A stretch of DNA of 64,000 bases from Malus domestica. Taxonomy: Eukaryota > Streptophyta > Magnoliopsida > Rosales > Rosaceae. Where the stretch lies: contig NC_091674.1 in assembly GCF_042453785.1 (NCBI RefSeq), forward strand, positions 27,073,001-27,137,000, given 5' to 3'. The notes beneath the pieces are model-generated. The model saw only the letters and a program-made list of their open reading frames with translations, was not told the origin of the DNA and did no database searches. Shown in pieces: positions 11,816-23,836 of the stretch (position 1 is the stretch's first letter; each line of letters begins with the position of its first letter). The position numbers were made by a program, and so were the translations under genes.

Positions 11816-12377
11816 AAATAAAACCCAATAAGGATAAGACCCTATAAGAGTTGGTTCATGTTTACCTTTCCCTCCTTGGATTAGGACCCATGGAAGTCAA
11901 TGCTAAGTTTAGCCCAAGGAATACATATAAGGGCCCAACAAACCTAATAAGGCCCAAGCCCTTAGATAATCATTTTAGCACCGCAACAATCTAGAGTCGG
12001 AACTCTACCAAAGAAGAGTAACGATTTTCACACTCTCATTTTCTTCTTTTACACTCTTTTACTTATTTATTTTGTATCAATTAATTTTACTTTGAGGTAC
12101 TCAATCCGAAGGCTAGAAGAAAAAATTTGCAGAAAGAAAATAAGAAGTGCAGAAATCATTTTCTATAGAAAAAATATTTTGAAACTCAATTCGACCAATT
12201 CCATTACCCTTTTTGGGAATTTAAAAGGAAAAATAATCATTTAAATTGTTCTTACTTAGAAATGATATATAGGCATGTTTGGGATTGATTTTGAAAAAAC
12301 CAAAAACACTAATAAGTAAAACCACTTTTACATGGACACTTGTAATTAAGTGTTTTTTCCTCTAATTTTTAAGTGAG

Positions 12378-12566
12378 TTTTTTTTAAAGGACCAACTGGA
12401 GGCTTCGCCATAGTCCTTATTCTGAAAATCGAAAAGACTCACAGAGACATTTTAGCCTCCATTTGACCACCATCATGTGGTTCACCAGCACCAGGAGTTA
12501 AACACATGATGTATCATGTGAAATACGAGCCTGAAATTAATCTCCAACTACTGATCACTCTGTAAT
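12378..12566 (-). mobile_element. Related SINE, reverse orientation
   Basis: On the minus strand this reads acagagtgatcagtagttgg, aatttcaggctcg, tggtgaaccacatgatgg, gagtcttttcgattttcag and atggcgaagcctccagttgg, then an A-rich tail. The order and spacing match the SINE at 11609-11815, with heavy divergence. No target duplication was identified. Confidence 0.65.
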
Positions 12567-12925
12567 GATTATTTCTCAATTAATAAGAGAAATTAGTGAG
12601 AAGAGATCCTCCATGAATGTGAGACACTTATAACATTAATCTTGCTTGATTTTATTCTTTTTAATTTTATTACAAAATACAAAATTACCAAACGAGAATC
12701 CTATAAATAAAAAACAAAAGACAGAAGAAAACAAAAACAAAAAAACCTTCCCGCGCCCTCTCACCAACCGGCCCGGCCCGGCCGGCCTTCACTTTTGTCT
12801 CGAAGTCATCGTCATCCTCCAAGATTCTCCACTGCTTCTTCTCCTCCTCCATTAATTAACCGCTAATCACCATTTCCATAAGCTTAATTAACCCGCTACC
12901 TCCTCACTCTCACTCTAATCCTCCA

Positions 12926-15900
12926 ATGGCCTCCAAATTTCCCACCTTTTCTCCGGCCTTCACAATACTCCTTACTATCCTCTTCCTCGACTTGGCTTAC
13001 TCGTCCACCGTCGGAGTCCGACACATTTCGCGCCTTCTCGAAATCCAGGACCGCGAGAAGGCGCCGCCGCACGTTCAAGTCGCTGCCGCTCGTGGAGTCC
13101 TCCGCCGCCTCCTCCCCTCTCACTCTTCCAGCTTCGACTTCCAAATCGTCTCCAAGGTATCTCAAAATTCTCCTTTTTTCTAGTTGTAACTTGAAAAGTT
13201 CTATTTTTTTTTTTCAAATTTAGGAAAGGTACAATCTTTTTGTCAATGAATAAAGTTATATATATATATCGGTAGCTGAAATATTGTTAATTATGCTTCT
13301 AATTCCATTTGGGATGTCACCTGACGGTTTCCGAATCCAATCACACAACTTTCCTGCGTGACAATGCGTCATTGACTTGTGATACCACCAAATTGGACTC
13401 CCATGTGTGGGGAAGTTCTTCCCGGATTTCACTGTCATGAAAAATTGTGGTTTCTTTAATTTGCAGGAGCAATGTGGGGGTGCATCTTGCTTTATGATCA
13501 AGAACAATCCTTCTTTTCGCAGACGCGGGGATCCTCAAATTCTGTATGTTGGCATTGCCTCTCCTTCTCAATAAAATTTAACATTGAATCAAACCCATCG
13601 ACAGATATAATTTAATAGTTGAAGTTGCCGATGTATATTTTCATGTGACTTTTGAAATTCCATGCTTTAACTAGAATTTCTGGGGTCACTGGAGTGGAGA
13701 TTTTGGCTGGTCTGCACTGGTACTTGAAGAATTTGTGTAATTCACATATATCTTGGGATAAAACCGGCGGTGCGCAACTGTTTTCAGTGCCGAAATCAGG
13801 GTTGCTCACCCGGGTACAAGATGCCGGCATTTTGGTCCAGAGACCTGTTCCTTGGAACTACTACCAGAATGCTGTTACTTCCAGCTGTAAGCTTCTACTT
13901 TGACATTGTTTTACGTATTCGCGATTTCAAAGTTCAAACCTTGGTACTTTTCTTTCAATAAATTGGAAGTGATCTTTTCTTTTATCTGATTTCTTGAAGA
14001 TACATTCGCTTGGTGGGATTGGGAAAGATGGGAGAAGGAGATTGACTGGATGGCCCTTCAAGGGATCAATTTGCCACTAGCATTTACAGGGCATGAGGCT
14101 ATTTGGCAGAAAGTTTTCCAGGTGATTTTCTTTCTCGCCTTTGTTTTTCATCCCTGTTTTCGTCTTGTTAAAAATAACGAACAAATCAATGGTTTTTTCA
14201 TTTCTCACCAATGTCTTGTTTATCCTCTAGCAGAAATTTAATATGAGCAAATCAGACCTGGATGATTTTTTTGGGGGCCCCGCTTTCCTTGCTTGGTCTC
14301 GTATGGGAAATTTGCATGGGTGAGCTTTCTTAGACTGCAAAAATTTCCGACTTTGTAACAATGTAGCCTTTTTCCTTGATGATATAAAATGTTTTTTCGC
14401 AGATGGGGCGGACCTCTACCTCAAAGTTGGTTGGATCAACAGCTGATTCTGCAGAAAAAGATTCTGGTCAGAATGTATGAACTTGGAATGACTCCAGGTA
14501 CTAATTATCACAAGACATCTAGCCTCGAATACTTTTTAAATTTAGTACTTTAAGTTCTTTGAAAGGGAAGAAAAAGGACATTAACACGCATGATGTTTTC
14601 ATTCCTGCTTTTAGTCCTTCCAGCCTTTTCCGGAAATGTTCCTGCAGCGCTCAAAACTACATATCCATCAGCGAAGATAACACACTTAGGAAATTGGTAA
14701 GTACTGCTACGTTCCACTTTTATAATCTAACTCTTAAATACCTGACCTGTGTTTTTCAACTTTTGTTTCAGGTTTTCTGTTAAGAGTGATCCTAGATGGA
14801 CCTGCACTTACCTTCTTGATGCAACTGATCCGTTGTTTGTTGAAATTGGGAGAGCATTCATTGAGCAACAAGTAAAAGGTTGGTAATCTGGATCTTGTGC
14901 CTTCCCACTTTATATTTGTGGATATAATATTTGTGTCAAACACTAATTCTGTTCTAATTTCTTCTCATTGGTCAATTACCTATTTGTTCAGAGTACGGCA
15001 GGACTAGTCACATATACAACTGGTATAAGGGTTCCTCCACTTACCTTCTTCAAAAGCTCATTCTTCCTTTATTTTATAATCATTGACATCTGCTAGATAA
15101 CATTTATAAAACTGGTCATTAAATTCTCTCAAATACATGTAACCAGTTTGTTTCGTTCTTTTTGTCTCCCAAATAATTGCCTGAGCTTTAATTAAACTCC
15201 AAAGATTATGTTAACATTGTTTATGATTGAACCTGTGCAGTGATACTTTTGATGAGAATACTCCACCTGACGATGCTCCGGAGTACATATCTTCATTAGG
15301 TGCAGCAATCTTTAGGGGTATGCAAAGTGGAGACAAGGAAGGTGTCTGGTTAATGCAGGTAAAAGGAATTATCTCCAAGCCATATGTTTTATGAGAATAT
15401 GGTTAGTTACGATGCGTCCTCAATGCAATTATGCACAGATCTGCTCACTTTTTGTTTGGTATGCTAATGAGTTTCCAGGGGTGGTTATTTTCATACGATC
15501 CATTCTGGAGGCCTCCACAAATGAAGGTTAGATTTACAATTTATTTTCTCCAACCGTAAGCCATTTTAATTTCGTATCTTTCTTGCTCCCTTTTTTCTTG
15601 GCTTTGGTTGACAGTGAAATGTGCTTATTTCAGGCACTTTTACACTCCGTTCCCACGGGGAAGCTGGTAGTACTTGATCTGTTTGCTGAAGTGAAACCTA
15701 TATGGAGTACTACGGAGCAGTTTTATGGTGTTCCTTATATCTGGAAAGTCATATGTCTAAACCTTGACAATTATGTCCATCTTGAAGTTTAAGCTGCTAT
15801 AAGTCCTTTAGTGTATAATGCAGAGGGACATTTTAAGTTCATCTATGCTCTTTCTTCTTCTCTGAAGATTCTTATTTGATTTGTCGGAGTTCTGTATTAC

Positions 15901-17802
15901 AGGTGTATGCTGCACAATTTTGCAGGAAATGTTGAGATGTACGGAGTTTTGGATGCAATTGCATCTGGACCAATCAATGCTCGTATAAGTGAAAACTCAA
16001 CAATGGTATCCACCCATAAAAAGTTCGCGTAGTCATGATATTATAAGTTGTTTAGTAATCTTTGATTAGGCTTTGCATCAACACATGTTAAACGCCTTCA
16101 TTTAACTACATTGTATCTTCATATGATTAATCTTATCGATTACTTTTTCTGAAGGTTGGTGTCGGAATGTCAATGGAAGGTATAGAACAGAATCCTGTTG
16201 TTTATGATCTCATGTCTGAGATGGCTTTTCAACACAACAAAGTTGATGCTAAGGTAAGCTTAAGTTGTTTCCTAATCCCGTTGAACGTTAGGATACCTGT
16301 GACTTGTAACTGGTGATTAGGATATAAAACCGAAAAATCATTCACTCATTCCGATTTCAGGCCTGGATTGATCAATATTCTGCCAGACGTTATGGCCGTT
16401 CAACTCCTTCAATACAAGATGCCTGGAATATACTATATCATACCATCTATAACTGCACTGATGGTGCCTATGTAAGTTCCCAGCTTAAATTCTTTTAGTA
16501 TCTTCATCTGTAGGATAATTTCTCGCTAGTTATTACCTCGAAAAACATTTTTATCTTTTCAATTTTTGCAAGATTGCATTGGCTCAATCTTGTTCCCACA
16601 CAACTTTTCAATTGGATTCCATGTTAGTTCAAATTTTTGTTAGTGCATTGATGCCATAACTAGTAGTTCCTACTAAAACAGGACAAAAACAGGGATGTGA
16701 TTGTGGCATTTCCCGACGTTGATCCATCCTTAATATCAACACTGTCAGAAGGTCGTCATCAAAATGAGAAACCAGTAGCAGGAAGTGCAGTCCTCAAGGA
16801 AGTAACTGATTCGTTCGATCGACCTCATTTATGGTATTCAACTTCTGAAGTAATACATGCATTAGAACTCTTTATTGCAAGTGGAGATGAGCTCTCAGAA
16901 AGTAGTGCTTACAGGTTAGCCCCTTTGAGTACGAAAAACCTCACGCGCATTAGCTTTTTCCCACTTAAACTTTTTGTATTAGTTCTATTTGACATTTTAA
17001 CTGTACTGCTCAGGTATGATCTTGTTGATCTGACTAGACAAGCCTTATCTAAATATGCAAACCAGCTCTTTCTAAAGGTCATAGAGGCCTATCACTCAAA
17101 TGATGTCCTCGGAGTGGCACGCGACAGCAAGAAGTTTTTAGACCTAGTTGAAGACATGGACGTACTCTTAGCCTGCCACGATGGATTTCTCCTAGGACCC
17201 TGGTTGGAAAGTGCGAAGAAACTCGCACAGGACGAAGAACAGGAAAAACAGGTTCGAATCCCCATTGAATTACATTCCCTAAATAAACTTATGCTAGCAA
17301 GGAAAACAAGATTTTGTCTTTTCATCTGATGTGATCCGAAAATGCAGTTTGAGTGGAATGCTAGAACACAGATAACAATGTGGTTCGACAACACGGAGGA
17401 GGAAGCAAGTCTGCTTCGCGACTATGGTATGACAAGTGATGTAACATTGAACCGTCTGCGATCTGCATCCATATACATTGCTGTAAACATCTGTCTTTTC
17501 GATTTTTTCGTGCAGGAAACAAGTACTGGAGCGGGCTTCTACGCGATTATTATGGCCCTCGAGCAGCTATATATTTCAAGTATTTAACGAAAAGCTTGGA
17601 GGAGGGCGGCGAGTTTGGATTGAAGGATTGGAGGAGGGAGTGGATAAAGCTGACGAATGATTGGCAAAACAGCAGGAAGCCGTTTCCTGTGAAAAGTACT
17701 GGAAACGCTCTCAACACATCCCGGTGGCTTTTTGATAAGTACTTATTAGGAAGTGCTTCTGACATACAACCACTTAATGAAGCTGCTTATCCGAGATTGT
17801 AA
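12926..17802 (+). CDS. NAGLU: Alpha-N-acetylglucosaminidase (GH89)
   Basis: Predicted vacuolar or secreted glycosidase that removes terminal alpha-GlcNAc. Nineteen exons: 12926-13156, 13467-13543, 13675-13886, 14000-14121, 14234-14319, 14403-14497, 14615-14696, 14772-14878, 14992-15022, 15241-15358, 15479-15526, 15634-15743, 15903-16005, 16155-16253, 16361-16471, 16682-16914, 17014-17251, 17348-17426 and 17516-17802. They sum to 2469 nt (822 residues), near the usual plant length. A hydrophobic signal peptide opens the protein. GH89 landmarks include [53 protein letters not shown] (E353), [23 protein letters not shown]-like, [10 protein letters not shown] and [16 protein letters not shown] (E482). 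E353 and E482 align with the two catalytic glutamates of human NAGLU. Intron 12 seems to begin with GA, not GT (ATCTG/gaaagt). Arabidopsis CYL1 is the family member known in plants. Confidence 0.93.
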
Positions 17803-18499
17803 TTATAATGTGTTTGAATAATATGGATATGAAGACTTTGTGTGATGGATTGCCGTTTTCTTCGGTAATTAAACTGATGAGAGTGGCAATGCATCCCATT
17901 TCCGTCCATGCTGTTTCGGGTTCGAAACTTCCTCCTCTCAGGAGCTATAGTAATAGTTTCAAACCATTACCATGCCCTTAATAATCATAATTTTAAAAAA
18001 AATATTGATAAGTTTGGCATACTTCATAGACATTTACAACAAAACCCTATTTTTATGTTTCTTTTTTATTCATTTTTAAAATAAGTTATTTGTTGCTACT
18101 TGGTACTACGGTTTACTGAAAGTACTCTTCGTTTGTTCAAAAACCAGAAGAAAAAAAAGTCATTTGTTTACCACATCATTATGGGTCTTACAAAAAAAAA
18201 ATTAAGATTGAATGACGAATAACGTGTCTGTGTGGCTACACATATAAAATCAAGATGCCTTATATTTATTTATTATTCAAATATATTCATGATCTCACAT
18301 ATAAAACTTTCTTTATCATTTAAGTTTATTATTTTGATGTATACACAAAAATTGTTTGACTCGTGCTTCTATTGGTTGAGTATATATATTTTACACGATA
18401 TGATGCTAGTGGGATCATTTATTTAAATCATACTTTGTGAATAGTATTAGTGACTATCAGTTGGTGGTCATATGCATTTTTTAAATGGCAAATCTATGA

Positions 18500-18800
18500 C
18501 ATCACTTTTTTTTACACAACTTTTGACACACATTTTTGTAAGACTAACTCCATAATTGTATTTAACGATCTGACCCGTCTATAACACCATTCATAGATCA
18601 TTATTGCAAAAACCTAGATAGATAAAACTATTAAGACATTCATTTGTAAGTAAGAAAATAGACGAATATAGTTTTATAAAGAAACCCTAAACTCTTAATC
18701 CATCAGTTACATGATTTTGGATTTTTGTGATTTTTTATAAATATAACCTTTTAAAAAGACCTAAAAGATAAACGTTTAAATATATTATAAAATGATAGAT
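18500..18800 (-). mobile_element. MITE, copy 2 of an inverted pair
   Basis: Contains acttttgacacacatttttg near the left and, further in, agacattcatttgtaa, aaaccctaaactcttaatcc and acctaaaagataaacg. These match the reverse complement of the repeat at 10660-10915. Both ends look alike, so the element has inverted terminal repeats and no coding capacity. Confidence 0.45.
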
Positions 18801-19049
18801 TAAAGAATGAACAACCATCAACAGCAACATTCAATATTTTTTATATTTGAATCTTGACATCCTTATCAAAAGTTAGATCATGTACCGTGTCATTTGATGG
18901 GAACTCTAGCTTTGACTTGGAAATATAATACCACGTAATATATTGAAAAATGGATCGTGATCGGTGAAGTTTTGAGGTTACGAGCTTGACGTTGAAGAAA
19001 GCCGCCAAGAAATTTCGACTCTACTGGGCAGGTCCCAACAGGATTTTTT

Positions 19050-19241
19050 GCGGATCTTTTTTATGAGGATTTTAAAAATTCGTAAATTGTGTTTATTCAT
19101 CGTATATCGTGCGATTAGTTTTTATCAAGTACTATTTGTGTTTAATTTTCAATAAAAATATTTAAAATGATTTCTAACTGCAAAATGTACGATGAACAAA
19201 CTTAATTCATTGATTTTTGAGATCCTCGCAAAAAGGATACG
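19050..19241. mobile_element. GGATCCTC-type MITE, copy 1 of 3
   Basis: The left end ggatcttttttatgaggatt pairs with the reverse complement of the right end, gtatcctttttgcgaggatc. The core includes gtttattcatcgtatatcgtg and acgatgaacaaac. The same family occurs at 21655-21845 and 46844-47004, sharing ctgataaaaa, aaattaaatacaaa and cgatgaac blocks. Confidence 0.6.
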
Positions 19242-20242
19242 ACGAGGATCCGGATTAGAGCAGGTCCTTTTATTATCAGTTTTTATCAGCGTCTGTGGGC
19301 CTGACGGTGTGAGAGTTTATGGGTCAAAAGTCTTTGTTCTGGATTGTTCCAGAAGGCTTTTGAGAAATATACGGTTAAGTTTACTTACAAAATTGCCCTT
19401 ATGGGTTGAATAATCAGTAATTCATAAACCTATAGTTAGGAGGAGCTAGTTGACCAAAAATTCGTCCGGAGAAAATTGTAAATTTCCTAGAAGAAGATGA
19501 ATCACGGTAGCAGTATTGAATAAATCAAATAAAATCAAAAATAACATTAGTCAATTAGCATGTGAAAAATAAAAAGTATGTATTTATCAGATAAAACCAT
19601 TATTTCTTTACTTTACAATAAGCAAGTCAATTAGTACACAACATTCATTTATAAAAAGTGAGTAATGGATTATACTGACGAACGTGAATGCAATGCGCTC
19701 TGCCTTTAGGTTTTGGACTTCTAAGATCTTTTAAATCCAAACTCAAGGATAGTGTGTTAAGCAAAATTGTATGGTAACCTCTTTTTAATGTCCGAGTACC
19801 TTATTCTATACATCAAAGTCCTTCTTTGTCTATAGCTCGGGTCAGTCCCTGTTACAACTGCTTACAATCTTGCAGCCTCCCTTGATGTACAAACTGACTC
19901 TCGCATCGTGATTAATATAGATTCTTCCTCTTTAGATACATGTCCAATATTGACTGAAAATTTCTCATGCACTGCACTTATAATATCATTCGAATAAAAA
20001 AAAACGACTTATCATCAATATTCCATTCACTCTTGAAAGAAATTAAAATTGGAAAAGGAGATAAGGGTATTCTTGTCATGAAAAATGAAAAAGGGTAGAG
20101 TGAAATGTTCAAATACAAATCAGCCATACGTGTCCCAATACATTGTATATATTATTTTTCCATTTAAGTCCCCAGCACGCGTCCGAATTTAATATTTGGT
20201 CCAACTCCTATCGATTTTATATTTCCTAAACTTTGACCAACT

Positions 20243-20252
20243 CCTATAAAAT
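20243..20252 (+). promoter_or_regulatory. TATA box of the small basic protein gene
   Basis: The sequence cctataaaatcatacg lies about 155 bp before the ATG at 20404, leaving a plausible 5' UTR of about 125 bp. It is a good TATA consensus; the start site is inferred. Confidence 0.5.
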
Positions 20253-20403
20253 CATACGTTAAGCCCCTCCTCCCATATCACGTTTCTACTTCTCTCCAGA
20301 AATTTTGAATTGCCCCCAAAATCCCAATCCGATTTTCTCACCGTCCCCAATCGATCGAGTTCTTCCGCCGATTAATTCCAGCTTCAATTCCTCGAGAGCG
20401 ATC

Positions 20404-20655
20404 ATGAACGGAGGCAAAGCGAATCACGAGGGCTCGTGGGCGGATCAGTGGGATTACAACAACTCCTCTTACCCCGTCGAACCCAAGGGCAGCAGCGACG
20501 GCGGGACCGCCGCAAAGTACAAGCAGAAGGTCGGGGAAGGCCTTGTGAAGACCAAGGCGGTGGCTTCGGTCGGCGCTAAGAAGGTCAAGGAAGGCGCCTC
20601 CGCTGGATTCCACTGGATCAAAGAAAAGTGCCAGAAGGTTACCCAGAAGCGTTGA
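20404..20655 (+). CDS. Small basic plant protein, 83 residues
   Basis: The frame begins MNGGKANHEGSWADQWDYNN and ends HWIKEKCQKVTQKR. An upstream in-frame ATG at 20305 lies in a region typical of 5' UTR. I prefer 20404 because the MNGG start and the WADQWD motif match the small plant proteins I recall from this unnamed family. The middle is rich in Lys, Ala and Gly (AKYKQKVGEGLVKTKAV, AKKVKEGASAGF) and could form an amphipathic helix. There is no signal peptide or membrane segment. Some database entries call relatives phosphatidyltransferases, which nothing in this sequence supports. It is intron-free in the coding region, with its own TATA box and 5' UTR. Function unknown. Confidence 0.75.
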   Translation: MNGGKANHEGSWADQWDYNNSSYPVEPKGSSDGGTAAKYKQKVGEGLVKTKAVASVGAKKVKEGASAGFHWIKEKCQKVTQKR

Positions 20656-21654
20656 TTTTGAATTTTCTTGTTAATTTCTTGATACAGAGTTTTAATTGCT
20701 TGGTTTTTGAAATATGATTTGAGCTTCTAGTTTCGTTGTAGGGTGACTTGTTATTGGTAATTCGTTTGTACAAATAAACTTGTATGATATTTTGATGATA
20801 AATGCATGAATCTAGCGTAGAAGGCTACCAGAAATATACATATTTATCCAATTATTATCATTTTTTAATATTATTCCATTTATTTTATTTCTATTGATCC
20901 GGTGAAGCAAATTTCTTGGTTCTACTGTTGACAATTGTTTAGGTGTATTTGGAAGAACTGGACTTGGCTGCTGTTCCTTACACCTAATCCCGATTGGACA
21001 TGTGTTCAAGTTTTGATTTTTTTAATCAAAACTCGAATACGTGTCTAGTCAGAATTATATGTAAACAGCAGCTGCTGCTGAATTCTTAGTAGCGAAGTTA
21101 AATCCTATTTGGAATATTTGGCACGGTGCCTATTGATTTTCATGAAATGGTAAAATTGCTAAACAGTGTTTTCGGGTTCACTGAATTTTTTCTATGATCG
21201 TTACTAATTCACTTATGAATTATAATTTAAGTTTATATTTGAGAGTATTATAATAATTTGGAGCTGAGATTAGAAGATCAGAATCGGGTCCAAGCCAGTT
21301 TTACCGGGTCGGGTCTAACCCGCCAAAATGGAGAAATTCTACCGTTCGAACGATTGAATCATGTGTTCGCTCAGGCATAGAAATTAGCCATTCCTCGCTG
21401 TATGCCACTTGTGTATACATTTTTTTTTAAATTATTATTATTAAGGAAAGGGGAAATAGTTCCCAACACTGTAATCACTGGAATATTGAACTACATGTAA
21501 CACTTGTGAACACATTTTTTCTTGTGATTTTTATTATTTATTTATGCATAAATCTCAAAGTTTGATTAGAACGAATGAATTACTGTTTCCAAAATGTCAT
21601 GTATTTTCAGAATAATCATATAATAGCCACACTTTAGAACTATTGTTCAAATCC

Positions 21655-21845
21655 GGATCCTCTTTGTGAGGATTCGGGAATCTGTGAATCATATTTGTTC
21701 ATCGTGTGGTTAGAAATGATTTTAAATATTTTTATTTAAAATTAAATACAAACAATACCTGATAAAAAATAATCACACAATGTACGATAAACATACATAA
21801 TTTACGAATCTCTATAATCTTCACCAAAAGATCCAGAGAGGATCC
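21655..21845. mobile_element. GGATCCTC-type MITE, copy 2 of 3
   Basis: Begins ggatcctctttgtgaggatt and ends with the reverse complement of ggatcctctctggatctttt. The inner blocks aaattaaatacaaacaatac and atgtacgataaac match the copies at 19050 and 46844. Non-coding. Confidence 0.7.
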
Positions 21846-22602
21846 TGTTGGCTATTGTTTGAATATTTTGTTAACGTATATTCTCATAAATGTCTGAAGC
21901 AAGATATGAATAATGAATGTTGGTCATATTCATTGCACGCGATGAAATTAATGAAAGATTATATCATAATTGACTCATGGACAAGGATGATCTCCATTTT
22001 TTTTTCTCTGCTTTTCTTCCTTTTTGTTTGAACGCTTAGGATTTCATCTTGTAGTAAGATGAAAAGAAAAAAGTAAAGAGAATCTCATCCATTAACGAAT
22101 GAGGGAATATAGGTACAGAGTACAAGTTCAGATTGCAAGTCTTTATTTTTTTGGTAAATAAGTTGAGGTAACAAATTGCTAATGTTCCTAATTTGGTTTC
22201 TTGTAGCAACCCACCAACCTTTTTCAGATTAATTACGCTTTTGGTTCTGACTGCGGTTTAATCTCATAATTAATATCCGCATGAAAATTTGGTCCTTAAG
22301 ATTATTTTTTCCAAAAGATTGTCTTTAAACTCTTAAAAGTTGCAAATTTCATTCCTATTATTAGATTTGAAGGTATTTTATACATTTTTTTATTAATTCA
22401 AGTCACGTGACTTGTATGTGATACACGTTTGTGTATAGATTGGTAGTTTGTAATGAGTTTAAGTACTTATTTATTCAGAAAAAAATGTATAAAGTTAACT
22501 TTAGAAAGTAAATTTGTAATTATATTCATGATTTATATCTAACATTAAGGGCTTATCGGTGAGAAAAAAGAAGATAAGATAGCATTACCTTTAAAGTGGT
22601 TG

Positions 22603-22897
22603 TGTAACATCCCACATCGTCCAGGGGAGTGATCCTTAAATGTATATTCTCATCCCTACCTAGCACGAGGCCTTTTGGGAGCTCACTGGCTTCGGGTTCC
22701 GTAGGAATTCCGAAGTTACGCGAGAATGAGGCCAAAGCACTCTCAGGATGGGTGACCCACTGGGAAGTTGCTCGTGAATTCCCAGAAACAAAATCGTGAG
22801 GGCGTGGTCGGGGCCCAAAGCGGACAATATCGTACTACGATGGTGGAGCGGGCCCGGAAAGTGGTCCCCACCCCCCCCCCCGAGCGGGGATGTGACA
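22603..22897 (+). mobile_element. Cassandra solo LTR
   Basis: A single LTR of 295 bp, TGTAACATCCCACATCG...GGGATGTGACA, with the perfect 5-bp target duplication GGTTG (22598-22602 and 22898-22902). It has one 5S-like block (gaagttacgcgag, aggatgggtgacc) and a C-rich tract near its end. The duplication shows it arose by recombination between the two LTRs of a complete insertion. Confidence 0.9.
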
Positions 22898-23162
22898 GGT
22901 TGTGTTCATCACGTGACTTAAATTGACGGAAAGTTTAAATAGAATAGTTTCAAACTTAATGATAGGGATGAAATTGCCAAATTTTAAGAGTTTACGAACT
23001 TAATTTTCTGAAAATGAAATTCAGGAACTCCATCTTCACTCACGTGATAAATTAGGGACTAAATCAATAATTCACCCGATAATATTATATATTGTAGTTG
23101 TTGAATCCAAAAGTGAACATGGAAATCCAAAGAGAGAAGGGAGAAAGTAGAGAGAGTAGCAA

Positions 23163-23165
<3 letters not shown>

Positions 23166-23199
<34 letters not shown>
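23166..23199. repeat. (GA)n microsatellite
   Basis: About 17 GA units within a longer purine-rich stretch (23115-23295). Confidence 0.9.
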
Positions 23200-23201
<2 letters not shown>

Positions 23202-23836
23202 GGTTGAGAGGGGGAGAAAGACGAGAGAGGATCGGATGAGAGAGAGAGGTAGAAAGAGGTGAAGGAGAAAGATGAGAGAGAGTGTCAGGGGAGAGAGAAG
23301 TACATAAAATATTTCGAGAAAAAAACATTGAGTATAATTTTAAAAACTCTAAAAACTCTTTTTTAATGTGTTCAACAAGTAGACAAATTTTTAAGTTGAT
23401 TTTAGTATAGTGTTTAAAATTGTCCTACCAAACAAGTACTCAAAGCATAAACTTTGAAAACTGTTTTTGAGTTTAAAAAATTGGATCACAGTAGAATACA
23501 AACAAGTCCTAATCAATCGCGGCTAATTCTAAACTAATAAACTAATAAACAAATTAATTAATCAAATGAAAAAAGCCAACGACCCTCGTTCCTCCCGCGA
23601 AAATTCAAGAGAGCTCTCTTTTAGTGAAGCATCGTAGGCACCGGAAATACCGTCTCTTCTTTGTTCGAGTTTTCAGCTGTTGAAATCCTCTTCACGCGAT
23701 CCGCACTTTCAGATTTCATACTACTAATATTAGAATTTTCAATCCGAAATCCGATCCAATTCGAATCACCTCGTTCACTCACTAGCCTAACAATTAATTT
23801 GTTACAGTTTGGAAGAGCATCAGAGCTGGCTGAAAA

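Larger units (their letters stand above)
6168..12925. other. Long gene-free stretch with small transposons
   Basis: No convincing gene lies between the WD40 gene and NAGLU. The stretch contains the MITE, Cassandra TRIM, 10.7-kb repeat and SINE pair listed separately. The rest is AT-rich unique-looking DNA with low-complexity tracts. Short frames here lack any family motif. Confidence 0.6.
17803..20240. other. Gene-free spacer
   Basis: The 3' flank of NAGLU is followed by AT-rich DNA carrying the two MITEs listed. No conserved protein motif or RNA gene was seen in the remainder (about 19260-20240). Confidence 0.55.
20656..23836. other. Gene-free spacer before the ALDH10 pair
   Basis: Holds a MITE, the Cassandra solo LTR and a (GA)n tract at 23166-23199. 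No gene was recognised. The last 200 bp before 23837 are likely promoter and 5' UTR of the first ALDH10 gene. Confidence 0.55.

Noticed and set aside
20305-20403. N-terminal extension of the small basic protein
   Set aside because: The Pro/Ser/Asn-rich stretch fits a 5' UTR, and the MNGG start at 20404 is the natural family start.
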